Source: Candidatus Woesearchaeota archaeon
GTDB lineage: Archaea > Nanobdellota > Nanobdellia > Woesearchaeales > JASKKU01
Reading direction: 5' to 3'
NCBI GenBank assembly: GCA_011045925.1
Contig: DSBS01000062.1
Location: forward strand, 1-9,141
Length of the DNA: 9,141 nucleotides
Positions 1 through 5,815 of this stretch are shown one piece after another; positions within the stretch are counted from its first letter, which is position 1, and each line of letters begins with the position of its first letter. Made by a program: the position numbers and the translations under genes. The notes under the pieces were generated by a model. It was not told where the DNA came from and ran no database searches. It saw only the letters and a list, made by a program, of their open reading frames with translations.

Positions 1-16
1 CCTGTAAAAAGAGAAC

Positions 17-26
17 TTTTATAAAG
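17..26 (+). promoter_or_regulatory. TATA-like box for the coiled-coil gene at 48
   Basis: The sequence TTTTATAAAG is centred about 26 bp before the ATG at 48. This is the spacing expected if an archaeal transcript begins at or just before the start codon (leaderless). No Shine-Dalgarno motif precedes the ATG, which fits. Confidence 0.6.
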
Positions 27-47
27 ACACTGCCAGTAAAATAAGGC

Positions 48-464
48 ATGGACAGCTTTGGATTTGGGCAGAAAGGCCCGGCTCAAAAAGACTCAAAGCC
101 AAAAAAAGGAGAATCCCTTTTGGCCGGAAACCTTGAAAACATAAACAGAAGGCTAAAGCTAAATGAAGAAAAGACAAACCTTCTTTCAAGAAAGTTTGAG
201 CTCATGGAGCAAAACTTTGTGAATTTCCAGAGAAAAAATGACGCTCTCACAAAATCCACAAACGAAGAATTAACAGAATTCAGGAAGGAGCTAGAAGAAA
301 TCAAGGAAGTGCTCATAAAAATAAAAGATGACATGAAAAAGGTTGCAAAAAAGCAGGAAACTGACGCGCTTAAAAAATACCTCCAGCTCTGGAACCCTGT
401 GCAGTTTGCTACAAGGGAAGATGTTCTGATGATGATTGAAAGAAGAATAAATGAAAAGAAATAA
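48..464 (+). CDS. Small coiled-coil protein, unknown function
   Basis: I do not recognise a named family for this 138-residue protein. Residues 1-22 are a flexible, Gly/Lys/Pro-containing head. Residues about 28-105 are a long charged heptad-like helix, predicted coiled coil. The end (about 109-138) is a compact aromatic segment containing LQLWNPVQFATRED, then a basic helix; the conserved look of this tail suggests a docking motif. There is no signal peptide or membrane segment, so it should be cytosolic. The ATG at 48 is supported by a TATA box at 17-26. The next gene, 40 nt downstream, also encodes a coiled-coil protein, and both converge on an operon of three membrane proteins. A scaffold working with those membrane proteins is inference only. 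The antisense frame over this gene is a hydrophobic shadow. Confidence 0.8.
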   Translation: MDSFGFGQKGPAQKDSKPKKGESLLAGNLENINRRLKLNEEKTNLLSRKFELMEQNFVNFQRKNDALTKSTNEELTEFRKELEEIKEVLIKIKDDMKKVAKKQETDALKKYLQLWNPVQFATREDVLMMIERRINEKK

Positions 465-504
465 ATATTAAAGCAAGAATAAAGATAAAAAAGAGAGAAA
501 GAAA

Positions 505-1320
505 ATGCCGGAAAACTACGAGCTGCAGAGCTTAATGAGCACAATTGCATTTAAAAGAAGCCAGGGCTCATCAGACTACCAGATTGTACAAGAGCTGATT
601 GCGCAGGGACACAAAACCTCAGTAATATACGACGCGATCAACCAGCTGGATCTTAAGCAGGCTATAGCTTCTCCGGTTTCACCCAAACAGGACAACCAGG
701 AGCCTTCTCCTCAACAGCCCTCTTTTCCTGCTTCTTCAACTAACGAGCCTGCCAGGGAACCTGTAAACAGGCCTCCTGTGCGCCCCGCCCAGGTTAACCA
801 GGAGGTGCCCTTTGAAAGCAGAGAGCAGGAGGTTGATGCCCAAAGCCCTTACCAGAACGAGCAGCAGGAGCAAGAAGCTCCGGAAGAGGCGATGCCCCAG
901 GGCGAGCTGGGCGAGCAGATGATGGAAAGGATTCAGGAGATAAGCGAAGCCATCATTGAAGAAAAATGGGATGAGCTAATCAGAAACGTGCAGAAGATAG
1001 TAAAATGGAAAGACAGGGTAGAGGTAAGGATTGGCGAGATTGAGAATAAGATGGCTGCTGTTGAGGATGAGGTTTCCAAGATATACAAAAGCCTCTTCTC
1101 AAAAATGGAAGAGTATGACTCCCACATTCAGGAATTCGGAACAGACATAAAAGCCATGCAGCAGGTTTTCAAAGAGCTTCTCCCGCAGTTTGTTTCAGGA
1201 GTGCACCAGATGAATGATGTCCTTTCAGGAATAAAAGGCACGCAGAAAAAAGAGCCGAGAAGCTCATGTGTTAGAGATGAACTTCATAGCAAAGAAAGCG
1301 ACGAGAAAAATCAGGACTAA
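505..1320 (+). CDS. Coiled-coil protein with N-terminal helical domain and Pro/Gln-rich linker
   Basis: This 271-residue protein of unknown function has three parts. Residues about 5-52 form a small helical domain (pattern RSQGSSDYQIVQELIAQGH), resembling the short helix-pair modules seen at the front of other DPANN and CPR proteins. Residues about 55-130 are a low-complexity Pro/Gln/Glu linker. Residues about 134-245 are a long amphipathic helical region with heptads, including the stretch IEEKWDELIRNVQKIVKWKD. No membrane segment is visible. The last 24 residues are read antisense to the neighbouring membrane gene and look unlike the rest. Slippage by one base in the A6 run at 1246-1251 would end the protein at 1274 instead, with tail KKRAEKLMC. 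The true C-terminus is therefore uncertain. It follows the gene at 48 by 40 nt and may be co-transcribed or use its own AT-rich promoter. Confidence 0.75.
   Translation: MPENYELQSLMSTIAFKRSQGSSDYQIVQELIAQGHKTSVIYDAINQLDLKQAIASPVSPKQDNQEPSPQQPSFPASSTNEPAREPVNRPPVRPAQVNQEVPFESREQEVDAQSPYQNEQQEQEAPEEAMPQGELGEQMMERIQEISEAIIEEKWDELIRNVQKIVKWKDRVEVRIGEIENKMAAVEDEVSKIYKSLFSKMEEYDSHIQEFGTDIKAMQQVFKELLPQFVSGVHQMNDVLSGIKGTQKKEPRSSCVRDELHSKESDEKNQD
1246..1251 (-). terminator. Poly-T terminator of the membrane-protein operon
   Basis: On the minus strand a T6 run begins 12 nt after the TGA of the third membrane gene (1264-1266). Archaeal RNA polymerase terminates at such T-runs without needing a hairpin. 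The same six bases are an A6 run inside the convergent plus-strand gene. Confidence 0.4.
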
Positions 1321-1812
1321 GCCAAGCACCTTCTCATTAAAGAAGCTTTTCATAAGGTTTTCCCTAAACTGGTCTTCTTCTGTTAATTCAGACTGATTTC
1401 CAGCAGAAGGGCCTTGCTGGAGCAAAGCCGGGCCATAAATGTTTGAAAGAATAGAAACAAGAATAATTATTATCACTATAAACACAAACCAGCTGGCACT
1501 TTTTTCCGTCCCAAAAATGTTTGTGATAAATTCCTTGTCTCCAAACCCAAACAGCTGGGACAAAAGAAGCAGAAACACTATAACAACCATCACAAGCACA
1601 ACCGTGGGAATAAATTCCTGAAGGAAAGCAGAATTGATTGAGGTTGTTGAAATGAAGAATGCAAAAACAAGCGAGATTATTGCATGCACACCCTTATTTT
1701 CGCCGAGAAATTTCTTAGAGCTCAGAAGGGCATAAGAAATCGCATAGACAAAAATAAAAACGAAAATAGGCATAATGAAATTCATTAAGTTTGATGTGAA
1801 GATTGACGCCAT
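1264..1812 (-). CDS. Polytopic membrane protein C of a three-paralogue operon
   Basis: This is a 182-residue integral membrane protein of unknown function. Five hydrophobic segments lie at about residues 10-31, 42-60, 67-90, 105-125 and 162-180. The N-terminal half matches the two upstream proteins: a Pro-containing first helix (MPIFVFIFVYAISYALLSS), a short Lys/Gly turn (KKFLGENK), then a helix with ISLVFAFF. A polar loop with acidic residues (about 132-158) separates helices 4 and 5. Unlike its two paralogues it lacks the V(K/R)EP tail after the last helix. The ATG at 1812 is preceded by GGTGA with a 6-nt spacer. It is last in the operon, 49 nt after the second gene. Its 3' end overlaps the convergent coiled-coil gene by 57 nt. 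Confidence 0.75.
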   Translation of the reverse strand: MASIFTSNLMNFIMPIFVFIFVYAISYALLSSKKFLGENKGVHAIISLVFAFFISTTSINSAFLQEFIPTVVLVMVVIVFLLLLSQLFGFGDKEFITNIFGTEKSASWFVFIVIIIILVSILSNIYGPALLQQGPSAGNQSELTEEDQFRENLMKSFFNEKVLGLVLIFLVAFFAMKFISNT

Positions 1813-1818
1813 TCCTAT

Positions 1819-1823
1819 TCACC
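1819..1823 (-). promoter_or_regulatory. Shine-Dalgarno site (GGTGA) for membrane protein C
   Basis: GGTGA on the minus strand lies 6 nt before the ATG at 1812. This is a typical archaeal internal-operon ribosome binding site, and it supports that start. No TATA box is apparent in the 49-nt gap, so the gene is probably read from the upstream promoter. Confidence 0.5.
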
Positions 1824-1861
1824 ACAGCCTAAAGGCAAAACACTAAGAGCGCATTTTTCCA

Positions 1862-2461
1862 TTATGTTTTCTTTTCCCCAAAAAAGTCAAAGAAGCTTTT
1901 TAGTCCCTTTGAAAACGAGTTAGCCGGCTTATTATTCGGTGTCGGCTCCCTGACTACCAGCCAGATGATAATCCCGAATACAAGAATAGCAACGAGCACC
2001 ATTTGTATGTCGGGGTCATTTAAAAAGCTAAGCCACTCGGGAAATCCTACAGACCTATCGAACCACCCGGCAGCATTTCCAAATATCAGCAAGACAACAA
2101 AAGCGCTCAGAAGAACCAATATGCCGCTCAGGTTGCCCCTGTTCATATCAACTCCAAAAGCCCCGATAATTATGAAAAACATAACAATAGCTATAATAAA
2201 ACCCACCATCGCAGGAACAATTGTATTCAGCATCTTTACTATATTGAGGCTGTCCGGAACCTGCGCAGTAATGCTCAGGCTGACCACCAGAAAAGCAAAG
2301 ATAAAAGAAATCATTACATCAAACTGCTTTCTTCCGCCAAAAAGCTTTAAAGAATGCAGGACCGAATACAAAATTGTAAATATCAGCACAAAGGGAATAA
2401 ATACTTCCCCAAACCCTATTCTTTCCAGGCTATAAAACATCTCATTAAAATTAAAGCTCAT
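1862..2461 (-). CDS. Polytopic membrane protein B of a three-paralogue operon
   Basis: This 199-residue membrane protein of unknown function has five hydrophobic segments at about 20-38, 46-66, 80-102, 110-130 and 150-171, followed by a cytoplasm-like basic tail (about 172-199). The first helix (VFIPFVLIFTILYSVLHS), the turn KLFGGRKQ and the second helix (MISFIFAFLVVS) parallel both neighbours. After helix 4 it has NAAGW, matching HAAGM in paralogue A. The final helix is followed by VREP, matching VKEP in A. Its ATG overlaps the TGA of gene A as ATGA (2458-2461), and GGTGG sits 6 nt upstream, so it should be translated by coupling with gene A. A pore, secretion or pilus-type membrane role can be imagined, but no motif shows it. 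Confidence 0.8.
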   Translation of the reverse strand: MSFNFNEMFYSLERIGFGEVFIPFVLIFTILYSVLHSLKLFGGRKQFDVMISFIFAFLVVSLSITAQVPDSLNIVKMLNTIVPAMVGFIIAIVMFFIIIGAFGVDMNRGNLSGILVLLSAFVVLLIFGNAAGWFDRSVGFPEWLSFLNDPDIQMVLVAILVFGIIIWLVVREPTPNNKPANSFSKGLKSFFDFFGEKKT

Positions 2462-3033
2462 TTATTACCACCCTTTGATTTTGGTTCCTTTACTATCAAG
2501 ACCATTGCAACTATAAGCACAGCCAATAATATAATTGTTGTGAGCACTGTCCCAGTTAAGACATAATCCATAAAAAAATTGCCAACCACCTCTCCAAAGC
2601 CTCCCATGCCTGCTGCATGAAAGAAAATCACAATGATTACAACTGCTCCAACAGCCATAAAAGAGTACTTAACTGCTGCTGGAACATTAAACTCTTTTTG
2701 CTTTTCAGAAGGATGAAAAAGCACCCCCAAAGTCACCAGGTATATGAATATCAGAACAATGAAAAGCACAATGCTTGCCAGCATTTGGTTTATTATTGTA
2801 ACTATTTTTGTTGAAGCTACAACCAGAAGGGCAATGCAGAAAGATACCATTGCATTAAGGTTTTTCCTTGGCACATCAACCCCGTTAACTTTCTCAATCC
2901 CAAGCATCCTGGTCTTTTCAAATATCGCAAACATCAGCGTAAATACAAACAGGAAGGGCAGGATTACATCGTAAAGCCCAAGAGAATTCAATACTTCAAT
3001 TGCTCCCCTGAACAGAGAAGGTTCTGGCTCCAT
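2458..3033 (-). CDS. Polytopic membrane protein A of a three-paralogue operon
   Basis: I place the start at the ATG at 3033, giving 191 residues (MEPEPSLF...). An upstream in-frame ATG at 3084 exists, but a TATA box (about 3055-3063) lies inside that extension at the right distance for a leaderless start at 3033. Five hydrophobic segments fall at about 22-40, 57-75, 83-105, 123-143 and 160-181. The first helix (LYDVILPFLFVFTLMFAIF), a turn with MLG, and SFCIALLVVAS match paralogues B and C. A 12-residue insertion with VNGVDVPRK sits between the first two helices. HAAGM follows helix 4, and VKEPKSKGGNK forms the basic tail. It is first in the operon. Function is unknown, and no enzymatic or transporter motif is visible. 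Confidence 0.78.
   Translation of the reverse strand: MEPEPSLFRGAIEVLNSLGLYDVILPFLFVFTLMFAIFEKTRMLGIEKVNGVDVPRKNLNAMVSFCIALLVVASTKIVTIINQMLASIVLFIVLIFIYLVTLGVLFHPSEKQKEFNVPAAVKYSFMAVGAVVIIVIFFHAAGMGGFGEVVGNFFMDYVLTGTVLTTIILLAVLIVAMVLIVKEPKSKGGNK
2468..2472 (-). promoter_or_regulatory. Shine-Dalgarno site (GGTGG) at the ATGA junction
   Basis: GGTGG on the minus strand lies within the last codons of membrane gene A, 6 nt before the ATG of gene B at 2461. Together with the ATGA stop-start overlap it indicates translational coupling. Confidence 0.55.
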
Positions 3034-3054
3034 AACTCTTTTTTGCTCAACAAC

Positions 3055-3063
3055 ATATATAAA
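3055..3063 (-). promoter_or_regulatory. TATA-like promoter of the membrane-protein operon
   Basis: The minus strand reads ATTTATATATG here, centred about 26-27 bp before the ATG at 3033. It is a strong archaeal TATA match and implies a leaderless mRNA. It also argues against the longer in-frame start at 3084. Confidence 0.6.
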
Positions 3064-3155
3064 TGTTTCTATTTTCAAGGTCAAAGCCTGCCTTAAGAAT
3101 CAGGCAAATGAGCCTTAGGCAAAAAAGAAAAGCAATTGCCTGAAAAAAACGCATG

Positions 3156-3163
3156 TTTAAAAA
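3156..3163 (+). promoter_or_regulatory. Possible TATA box for the YhbY-type gene
   Basis: TTTAAAAA at this position would start transcription near 3185, giving a leader of roughly 25-30 nt before the ATG at 3213. It overlaps the alternative ATG at 3153, so it favours the shorter protein. The match is moderate in an A-rich region. Confidence 0.35.
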
Positions 3164-3212
3164 CCCAAGAACACAAAGCAAAAAAACAAAACACCTAAAA
3201 AAAAAACGAAAA

Positions 3213-3467
3213 ATGAAGGAATCAAGCCAGCTAAAGACAGAAATAAGAATTGGGAAAAAAGGCCTTACTGAGACTGTTATCAAAGAGATTTCAGCCAGAA
3301 CAAAAAAGAAGAGCCTGATTAAGGTTAAATTCCTTAAGTCGTTTTTTTATAACCCTGACATTAGCAAGAAAGAGACTATAAAAGAAGCCCTGAAAATAAT
3401 AAGCGAAAAAGCCAATGTAAAGGTTCTCGAAACCCTGGGCAGCACATCGGTTCTCTCTAAGAAATAA
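3213..3467 (+). CDS. YhbY/CRM-domain RNA-binding protein
   Basis: This small RNA-binding protein belongs to the CRS1-YhbY (CRM) family, whose bacterial member associates with pre-50S ribosomal particles. With the ATG at 3213 it has 84 residues, and the CRM fold fills almost all of it. The diagnostic GxxG loop is GKKGLTE at residues 14-20. SLIKVKF follows in the middle, and the last strand is VLETLGSTSVLSKK at 71-84, matching the family's GxxxVLY-type end. An in-frame ATG at 3153 would add 20 very basic residues, but that extension contains an A10 run (3197-3206) and a TATA-like box, so I prefer 3213. Next come aIF1A and a YlqF-type GTPase, so a role in ribosome assembly fits the context. Confidence 0.8.
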   Translation: MKESSQLKTEIRIGKKGLTETVIKEISARTKKKSLIKVKFLKSFFYNPDISKKETIKEALKIISEKANVKVLETLGSTSVLSKK

Positions 3468-3518
3468 GGTGCAGTAATCCATATTAAAACTCTTAAAAGC
3501 ACAGTTCCTTTAGAAATG

Positions 3519-3526
3519 TTTATAAA
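3519..3526 (+). promoter_or_regulatory. TATA box of the aIF1A-histone-GTPase operon
   Basis: TTTATAAA sits in the context ATGTTTATAAAGGA, centred 26-27 bp before the ATG at 3549, which implies a leaderless mRNA. The GTTTATAAAGGA string recurs at 5679-5690 before the repeat array. Confidence 0.65.
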
Positions 3527-3548
3527 GGAACTCCTCATCTAGAACAGA

Positions 3549-3896
3549 ATGGCAAAAAGAGAAAAGAGCAGGTTCGCCGAAGGCTCAAATGAAGACGGAG
3601 AGCCCATAAGAGTCAGGCTGCCCGAAGGAAGGCAGGTTTTAGGAATACTTGAAACCAGGCTAGGCGGATCAAGAAGCAGGGTAATCTGCTCAGACGGCAA
3701 GGTTAGAGTCTGCAGGATACCTGGCAGGCTAAAAAGAGACCTTTGGGTAAGGCCAAATGACCTCCTGATCATTGAGCCGTGGGAATTTGATGGTGATTCA
3801 AAGGGGGATGTGCTTTACAAGTACAGAAGGTCCCAGGTTGACTGGCTGAGAAAAAGAGGCTTCCTGAAGCCATTTGAAGAAATGTCTGATTTTTGA
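3549..3896 (+). CDS. eif1A: Translation initiation factor aIF1A
   Basis: This archaeal homologue of eIF1A binds the A-site region of the small subunit during initiation and promotes subunit dissociation and scanning-competent complexes. At 115 residues it has normal archaeal length. A basic N-terminal tail (1-20) precedes the S1-like OB fold at about 20-85, with RLPEGRQVLGILETRLGGSR, VICSDGKVRVCRIPGR and RDLWVRPNDLLIIEPWEF. All of these are standard signature stretches of the family. The C-terminal helix follows (VLYKYRRSQVDWLRKRGFL). The ATG at 3549 is supported by the TATA box 26-27 bp upstream. It leads an operon with the histone 12 nt downstream. Identification is firm. Confidence 0.95.
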   Translation: MAKREKSRFAEGSNEDGEPIRVRLPEGRQVLGILETRLGGSRSRVICSDGKVRVCRIPGRLKRDLWVRPNDLLIIEPWEFDGDSKGDVLYKYRRSQVDWLRKRGFLKPFEEMSDF

Positions 3897-3899
3897 GGT
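3895..3899 (+). promoter_or_regulatory. Shine-Dalgarno site (GAGGT) for the histone gene
   Basis: GAGGT overlaps the TGA of aIF1A and lies 9 nt before the histone ATG at 3909. This supports translation from the polycistronic aIF1A mRNA. Confidence 0.45.
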
Positions 3900-3908
3900 T
3901 TAGAGATT

Positions 3909-4142
3909 ATGCCAAAAAACAAAACGCTTGTTCCTCTTGCGCAGCTGAGGAAAGTAGCATGGGAGAAAGAATTCAGGATCTCAAAACCGGCTACAGAAGA
4001 GCTTAGGGCTGAGCTGGAGGCTTATGCCTCAAAGGTAATCAAGGAAGCCATTAAAATAGCGAAAGTCTCAGGCAAAAAAACAGTCCAGGAGAAGGATGTT
4101 GATCTTGCAATCAAGCTGGTAAAAAATGAAGCAAGGCAGTAG
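3909..4142 (+). CDS. Archaeal histone, single histone fold
   Basis: A 77-residue DNA-wrapping protein of the HMf/archaeal histone family. The three-helix fold spans about residues 8-72: PLAQLRKVAW (helix 1), an FRIS loop, the long helix KPATEELRAELEAYASKVIKEAIKIAK, then the GKKTVQEKDVDLAIKLV loop and helix 3. Compared with HMfB, FRIS aligns with the ERVS loop, so the loop Arg is kept. The helix-1 Arg (R10 in HMfB) appears to be Gln, and R52 of the GRKT loop is Lys. There are about two extra residues in the helix 1/loop 1 region. T and D of the K-T...D clamp are kept. So it is a divergent but plausible histone with almost no tail. It sits 12 nt after aIF1A and overlaps the GTPase start by 17 nt. 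Confidence 0.92.
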   Translation: MPKNKTLVPLAQLRKVAWEKEFRISKPATEELRAELEAYASKVIKEAIKIAKVSGKKTVQEKDVDLAIKLVKNEARQ

Positions 4143-4944
4143 GATTTCTGTTTTTTCTTTAATTGACCGGTCCGATATTGTTATTCACGTAATTGACTCC
4201 AGGATGCCGGATATTACAACAAATAAAGAGATTGCAGAATTTTGCGAAGACAAGGAAAAAACCCTTCTTTATGCTCTCAATAAAGCAGACCTTTTTCCTG
4301 GAAAAATAAAAAGAAACTCTAAAAATCACTTTCCTGTTTCTTCTTCAACCGGCCAGGGAATCAATGCACTTAAGGAAAGAATTAATGCATGCTCAAAAGC
4401 CCTGCTAAAGAAGGGAAAAGAAACAGTTCTTATCTGCGTAGTCGGATATCCAAACACAGGAAAAAGCTCCCTTATCAACTCCTTGTCAAAAGGCGGGAAA
4501 ACAAGAACTTCCCCAACAAGCGGCTTTACCAAGGGAGTCCAGCTAATAAAGCTAAAAGAAAGAATATACCTCTCTGACAGCCCGGGCATTATCCCGATGA
4601 AAGAGAAAGAAGAAACACTTTTAGCCTTGATAGGAGCTAAAGATATCAGCAAGATAGAAACCCCCGAATCCGCCGCTGAAGAGATAATTGAAGCCAACAG
4701 AAAAGCAGTCTGCTTTCATTATGGAATCCATGATTTTATTCTGGACCAAAAAGAAACTGAAAAAAAAACTGAAGCCAATCCCATAATACATGCTGTTGCA
4801 AAAAAGCTCAACTTTCTTTCAAAAGGCGGCTCCCTTGACATAGACCGAGCCTCAAGAAAAATCATCTCTGACTGGCAGAAAGGAACAATCCAAGCCTCAA
4901 AAAAAGCTCTAAGCAAAACAACAAAGAGCTCAAAAAACAATTAG
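4126..4944 (+). CDS. Circularly permuted GTPase, YlqF/RbgA-like
   Basis: This 272-residue GTPase has motif order G4-G5-G1-G2-G3, the hallmark of the circularly permuted YlqF/YawG family, whose members (RbgA, Nog2, Lsg1) act in large-subunit assembly. G4 is NKAD at 52-55, G5 SSSTGQG at 72-78, G1 GYPNTGKSS at 107-115, the G2 region SGFTKG at 132-137 and G3 DSPG at 151-154. The N-terminal IDSRMPD at 24-30 is typical. The C-terminal all-helical domain, about 165-255, ends in the family pattern LSKGGSLDIDRASRKIISDW. A Lys/Ser-rich basic tail follows, suited to RNA contact. The ATG at 4126 lies inside the end of the histone gene (17-nt overlap), which implies coupling. A ribosome-biogenesis role follows from the family and the YhbY/aIF1A neighbours. 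Confidence 0.9.
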   Translation: MKQGSRISVFSLIDRSDIVIHVIDSRMPDITTNKEIAEFCEDKEKTLLYALNKADLFPGKIKRNSKNHFPVSSSTGQGINALKERINACSKALLKKGKETVLICVVGYPNTGKSSLINSLSKGGKTRTSPTSGFTKGVQLIKLKERIYLSDSPGIIPMKEKEETLLALIGAKDISKIETPESAAEEIIEANRKAVCFHYGIHDFILDQKETEKKTEANPIIHAVAKKLNFLSKGGSLDIDRASRKIISDWQKGTIQASKKALSKTTKSSKNN

Positions 4945-4995
4945 AGCCAGAAAGCTTTTTGAGAAGGTTGAAAAGAACAGCAAAAAGCCATAACA

Positions 4996-5004
4996 TTAAA
5001 ATAA
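4996..5004 (+). promoter_or_regulatory. Possible TATA box for the phosphoesterase gene
   Basis: TTAAAATAA is centred about 25 bp before the ATG at 5025. It supports a leaderless start there and argues against the in-frame TTG at 4959. The match to consensus is modest. Confidence 0.35.
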
Positions 5005-5024
5005 TCCAAGAAGGCTTATTAAAG

Positions 5025-5633
5025 ATGAGAATTTTCGCATTTTCAGATACACACGGGAAGAAATCCCTGCTAAAGAAAGCACTGAAACAGGCAAAAGAAG
5101 CGGATATTCTTGCCTGCCTGGGAGATATCAGCTTTTTTGAAGAGGGCCTTGAAGAAAGCACCAGAATTTTAAACAAAGCAGATAAAAAATGCCTTATTAT
5201 CCCAGGAAACCATGAGGGAACAAGGAACCTAAGGCAGGCCTGCAGTGATAAAAAAAACCTTATATTCTTTCACAAAAAGGTTCTTAGAATAAAAGATGTC
5301 TTGTTCATAGGCTATGGGACTGGCGGATTTGAACAAAAAAGCAAAGAATTCGAAGAGCTGATAAAGTCAAAAAAGAGATTAATTCAGCAGGCTCAGTTTA
5401 TCGTTCTGATGACTCACGGGCCGCCATACAATACCTGTGCTGATGCCTTGTATTCTGAAAAGGTTGGGAATATGTCTTTTAGGAAATTCCTTGATAAGCA
5501 AAAACAAAAAAAGGCAGTGCTTTCACTGTCTGGGCACATTCATGAAACACATGGAAGAATATGTAGAATAAACAACAATGTTACGGTTGCAAACCCTGGG
5601 CCACAAGGAATTTTTTTTGATTTTAATCCCTAA
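5025..5633 (+). CDS. Calcineurin-like metallophosphoesterase
   Basis: This 202-residue metal-dependent phosphoesterase has the full motif set, counted from the ATG at 5025. SDTHG at 7-11 gives metal ligands D8 and H10. GDI at 33-35 gives D34, the bridging Asp. GNHE at 61-64 supplies N62 and H63. THGPP at 130-134 provides H131, and GHIHETHG at 170-177 provides H171 and H173. All expected ligands are present, so it should be active; the substrate cannot be read from sequence. THGPPYNTCAD and the small size resemble the UPF0046/MJ0936-like groups. A longer frame back to a TTG at 4959 would add 22 residues, but the fold begins exactly at MRIFAFSDTHG. It lies 80 nt after the GTPase and is followed by T-runs. 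Confidence 0.9.
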   Translation: MRIFAFSDTHGKKSLLKKALKQAKEADILACLGDISFFEEGLEESTRILNKADKKCLIIPGNHEGTRNLRQACSDKKNLIFFHKKVLRIKDVLFIGYGTGGFEQKSKEFEELIKSKKRLIQQAQFIVLMTHGPPYNTCADALYSEKVGNMSFRKFLDKQKQKKAVLSLSGHIHETHGRICRINNNVTVANPGPQGIFFDFNP

Positions 5634-5650
5634 GAAGAGGTTAAAAACCG

Positions 5651-5677
5651 TTTTTTCTTTTTAAAATTACCTTTTTT
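5651..5677 (+). terminator. Poly-T terminator after the phosphoesterase
   Basis: Two T6 runs (5651-5656 and 5672-5677), with further T-rich sequence between them, begin 17 nt after the stop. Archaeal termination at T-runs fits. No strong hairpin is seen before them. Confidence 0.55.
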
Positions 5678-5679
5678 AG

Positions 5680-5687
5680 TTTATAAA
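5680..5687 (+). promoter_or_regulatory. TATA box with no start codon at the expected distance
   Basis: TTTATAAA in the context GTTTATAAAGGA is identical over 12 bp to the aIF1A promoter core. Transcription would begin near 5710-5714, exactly where the 11-bp repeat array starts. No ORF of useful length follows before the gene at 5912. It may drive a repeat-containing RNA or a long-leader mRNA. Confidence 0.5.
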
Positions 5688-5714
5688 GGAAGCCCTGGCA
5701 AAAAGTTTTCAATA

Positions 5715-5758
5715 AGTCTCAGATTAGTCTCAAAACAGTCTCACAACAGTCTCAGAGA
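5715..5758 (+). repeat. 11-bp iteron array, block 1 (four degenerate units)
   Basis: Four contiguous units start at 5715, 5726, 5737 and 5748, with exact 11-bp spacing. Each begins AGTCTCA; the last four bases are GATT, AAAC, CAAC and GAGA. The core AGTCTC is invariant and the flank degenerates. The 11-bp pitch places all cores on nearly one DNA face and is not a multiple of three, so it is not coding. Confidence 0.9.
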
Positions 5759-5771
5759 CTCATTTGAGACT
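5755..5771 (-). repeat. Two inverted iteron cores after block 1
   Basis: GAGACT (reverse complement of the AGTCTC core) occurs at 5755-5760 and 5766-5771, again 11 bp apart. The first forms a near-palindrome with the last direct core, AGTCTC-A-GAGACT at 5748-5760. Confidence 0.8.
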
Positions 5772-5815
5772 CCAGTGGAAATGAAGGGGTGTCGTATACA
5801 GGAAGGAACTGGGTG

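Noticed and set aside
83..550. Minus-strand 155-residue ORF
   Set aside because: It is antisense to a well-supported coiled-coil gene and its Ser/Phe-rich composition is the mirror of Lys/Glu-rich coding. No promoter or ribosome site.
1965..2566. Plus-strand ORFs antisense to the membrane operon
   Set aside because: They mirror hydrophobic codons, have no ribosome site, and overlap genes with coherent membrane helices and coupling signals.
3087..3106. Short hairpin GCCTG...CAGGC in the divergent promoter region
   Set aside because: Only a 5-bp stem with a 10-nt loop; too weak to call an operator or terminator.
3047..3283. Minus-strand 78-residue ORF rich in Phe/Cys/Leu across the divergent promoter region
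   Set aside because: It is antisense to the A-rich YhbY leader and overlaps the membrane-operon promoter; composition is explained by the A-tracts.
4326..4697. Minus-strand 123-residue ORF inside the GTPase gene
   Set aside because: It covers the G1-G3 motifs of a clear GTPase on the other strand; a shadow frame.
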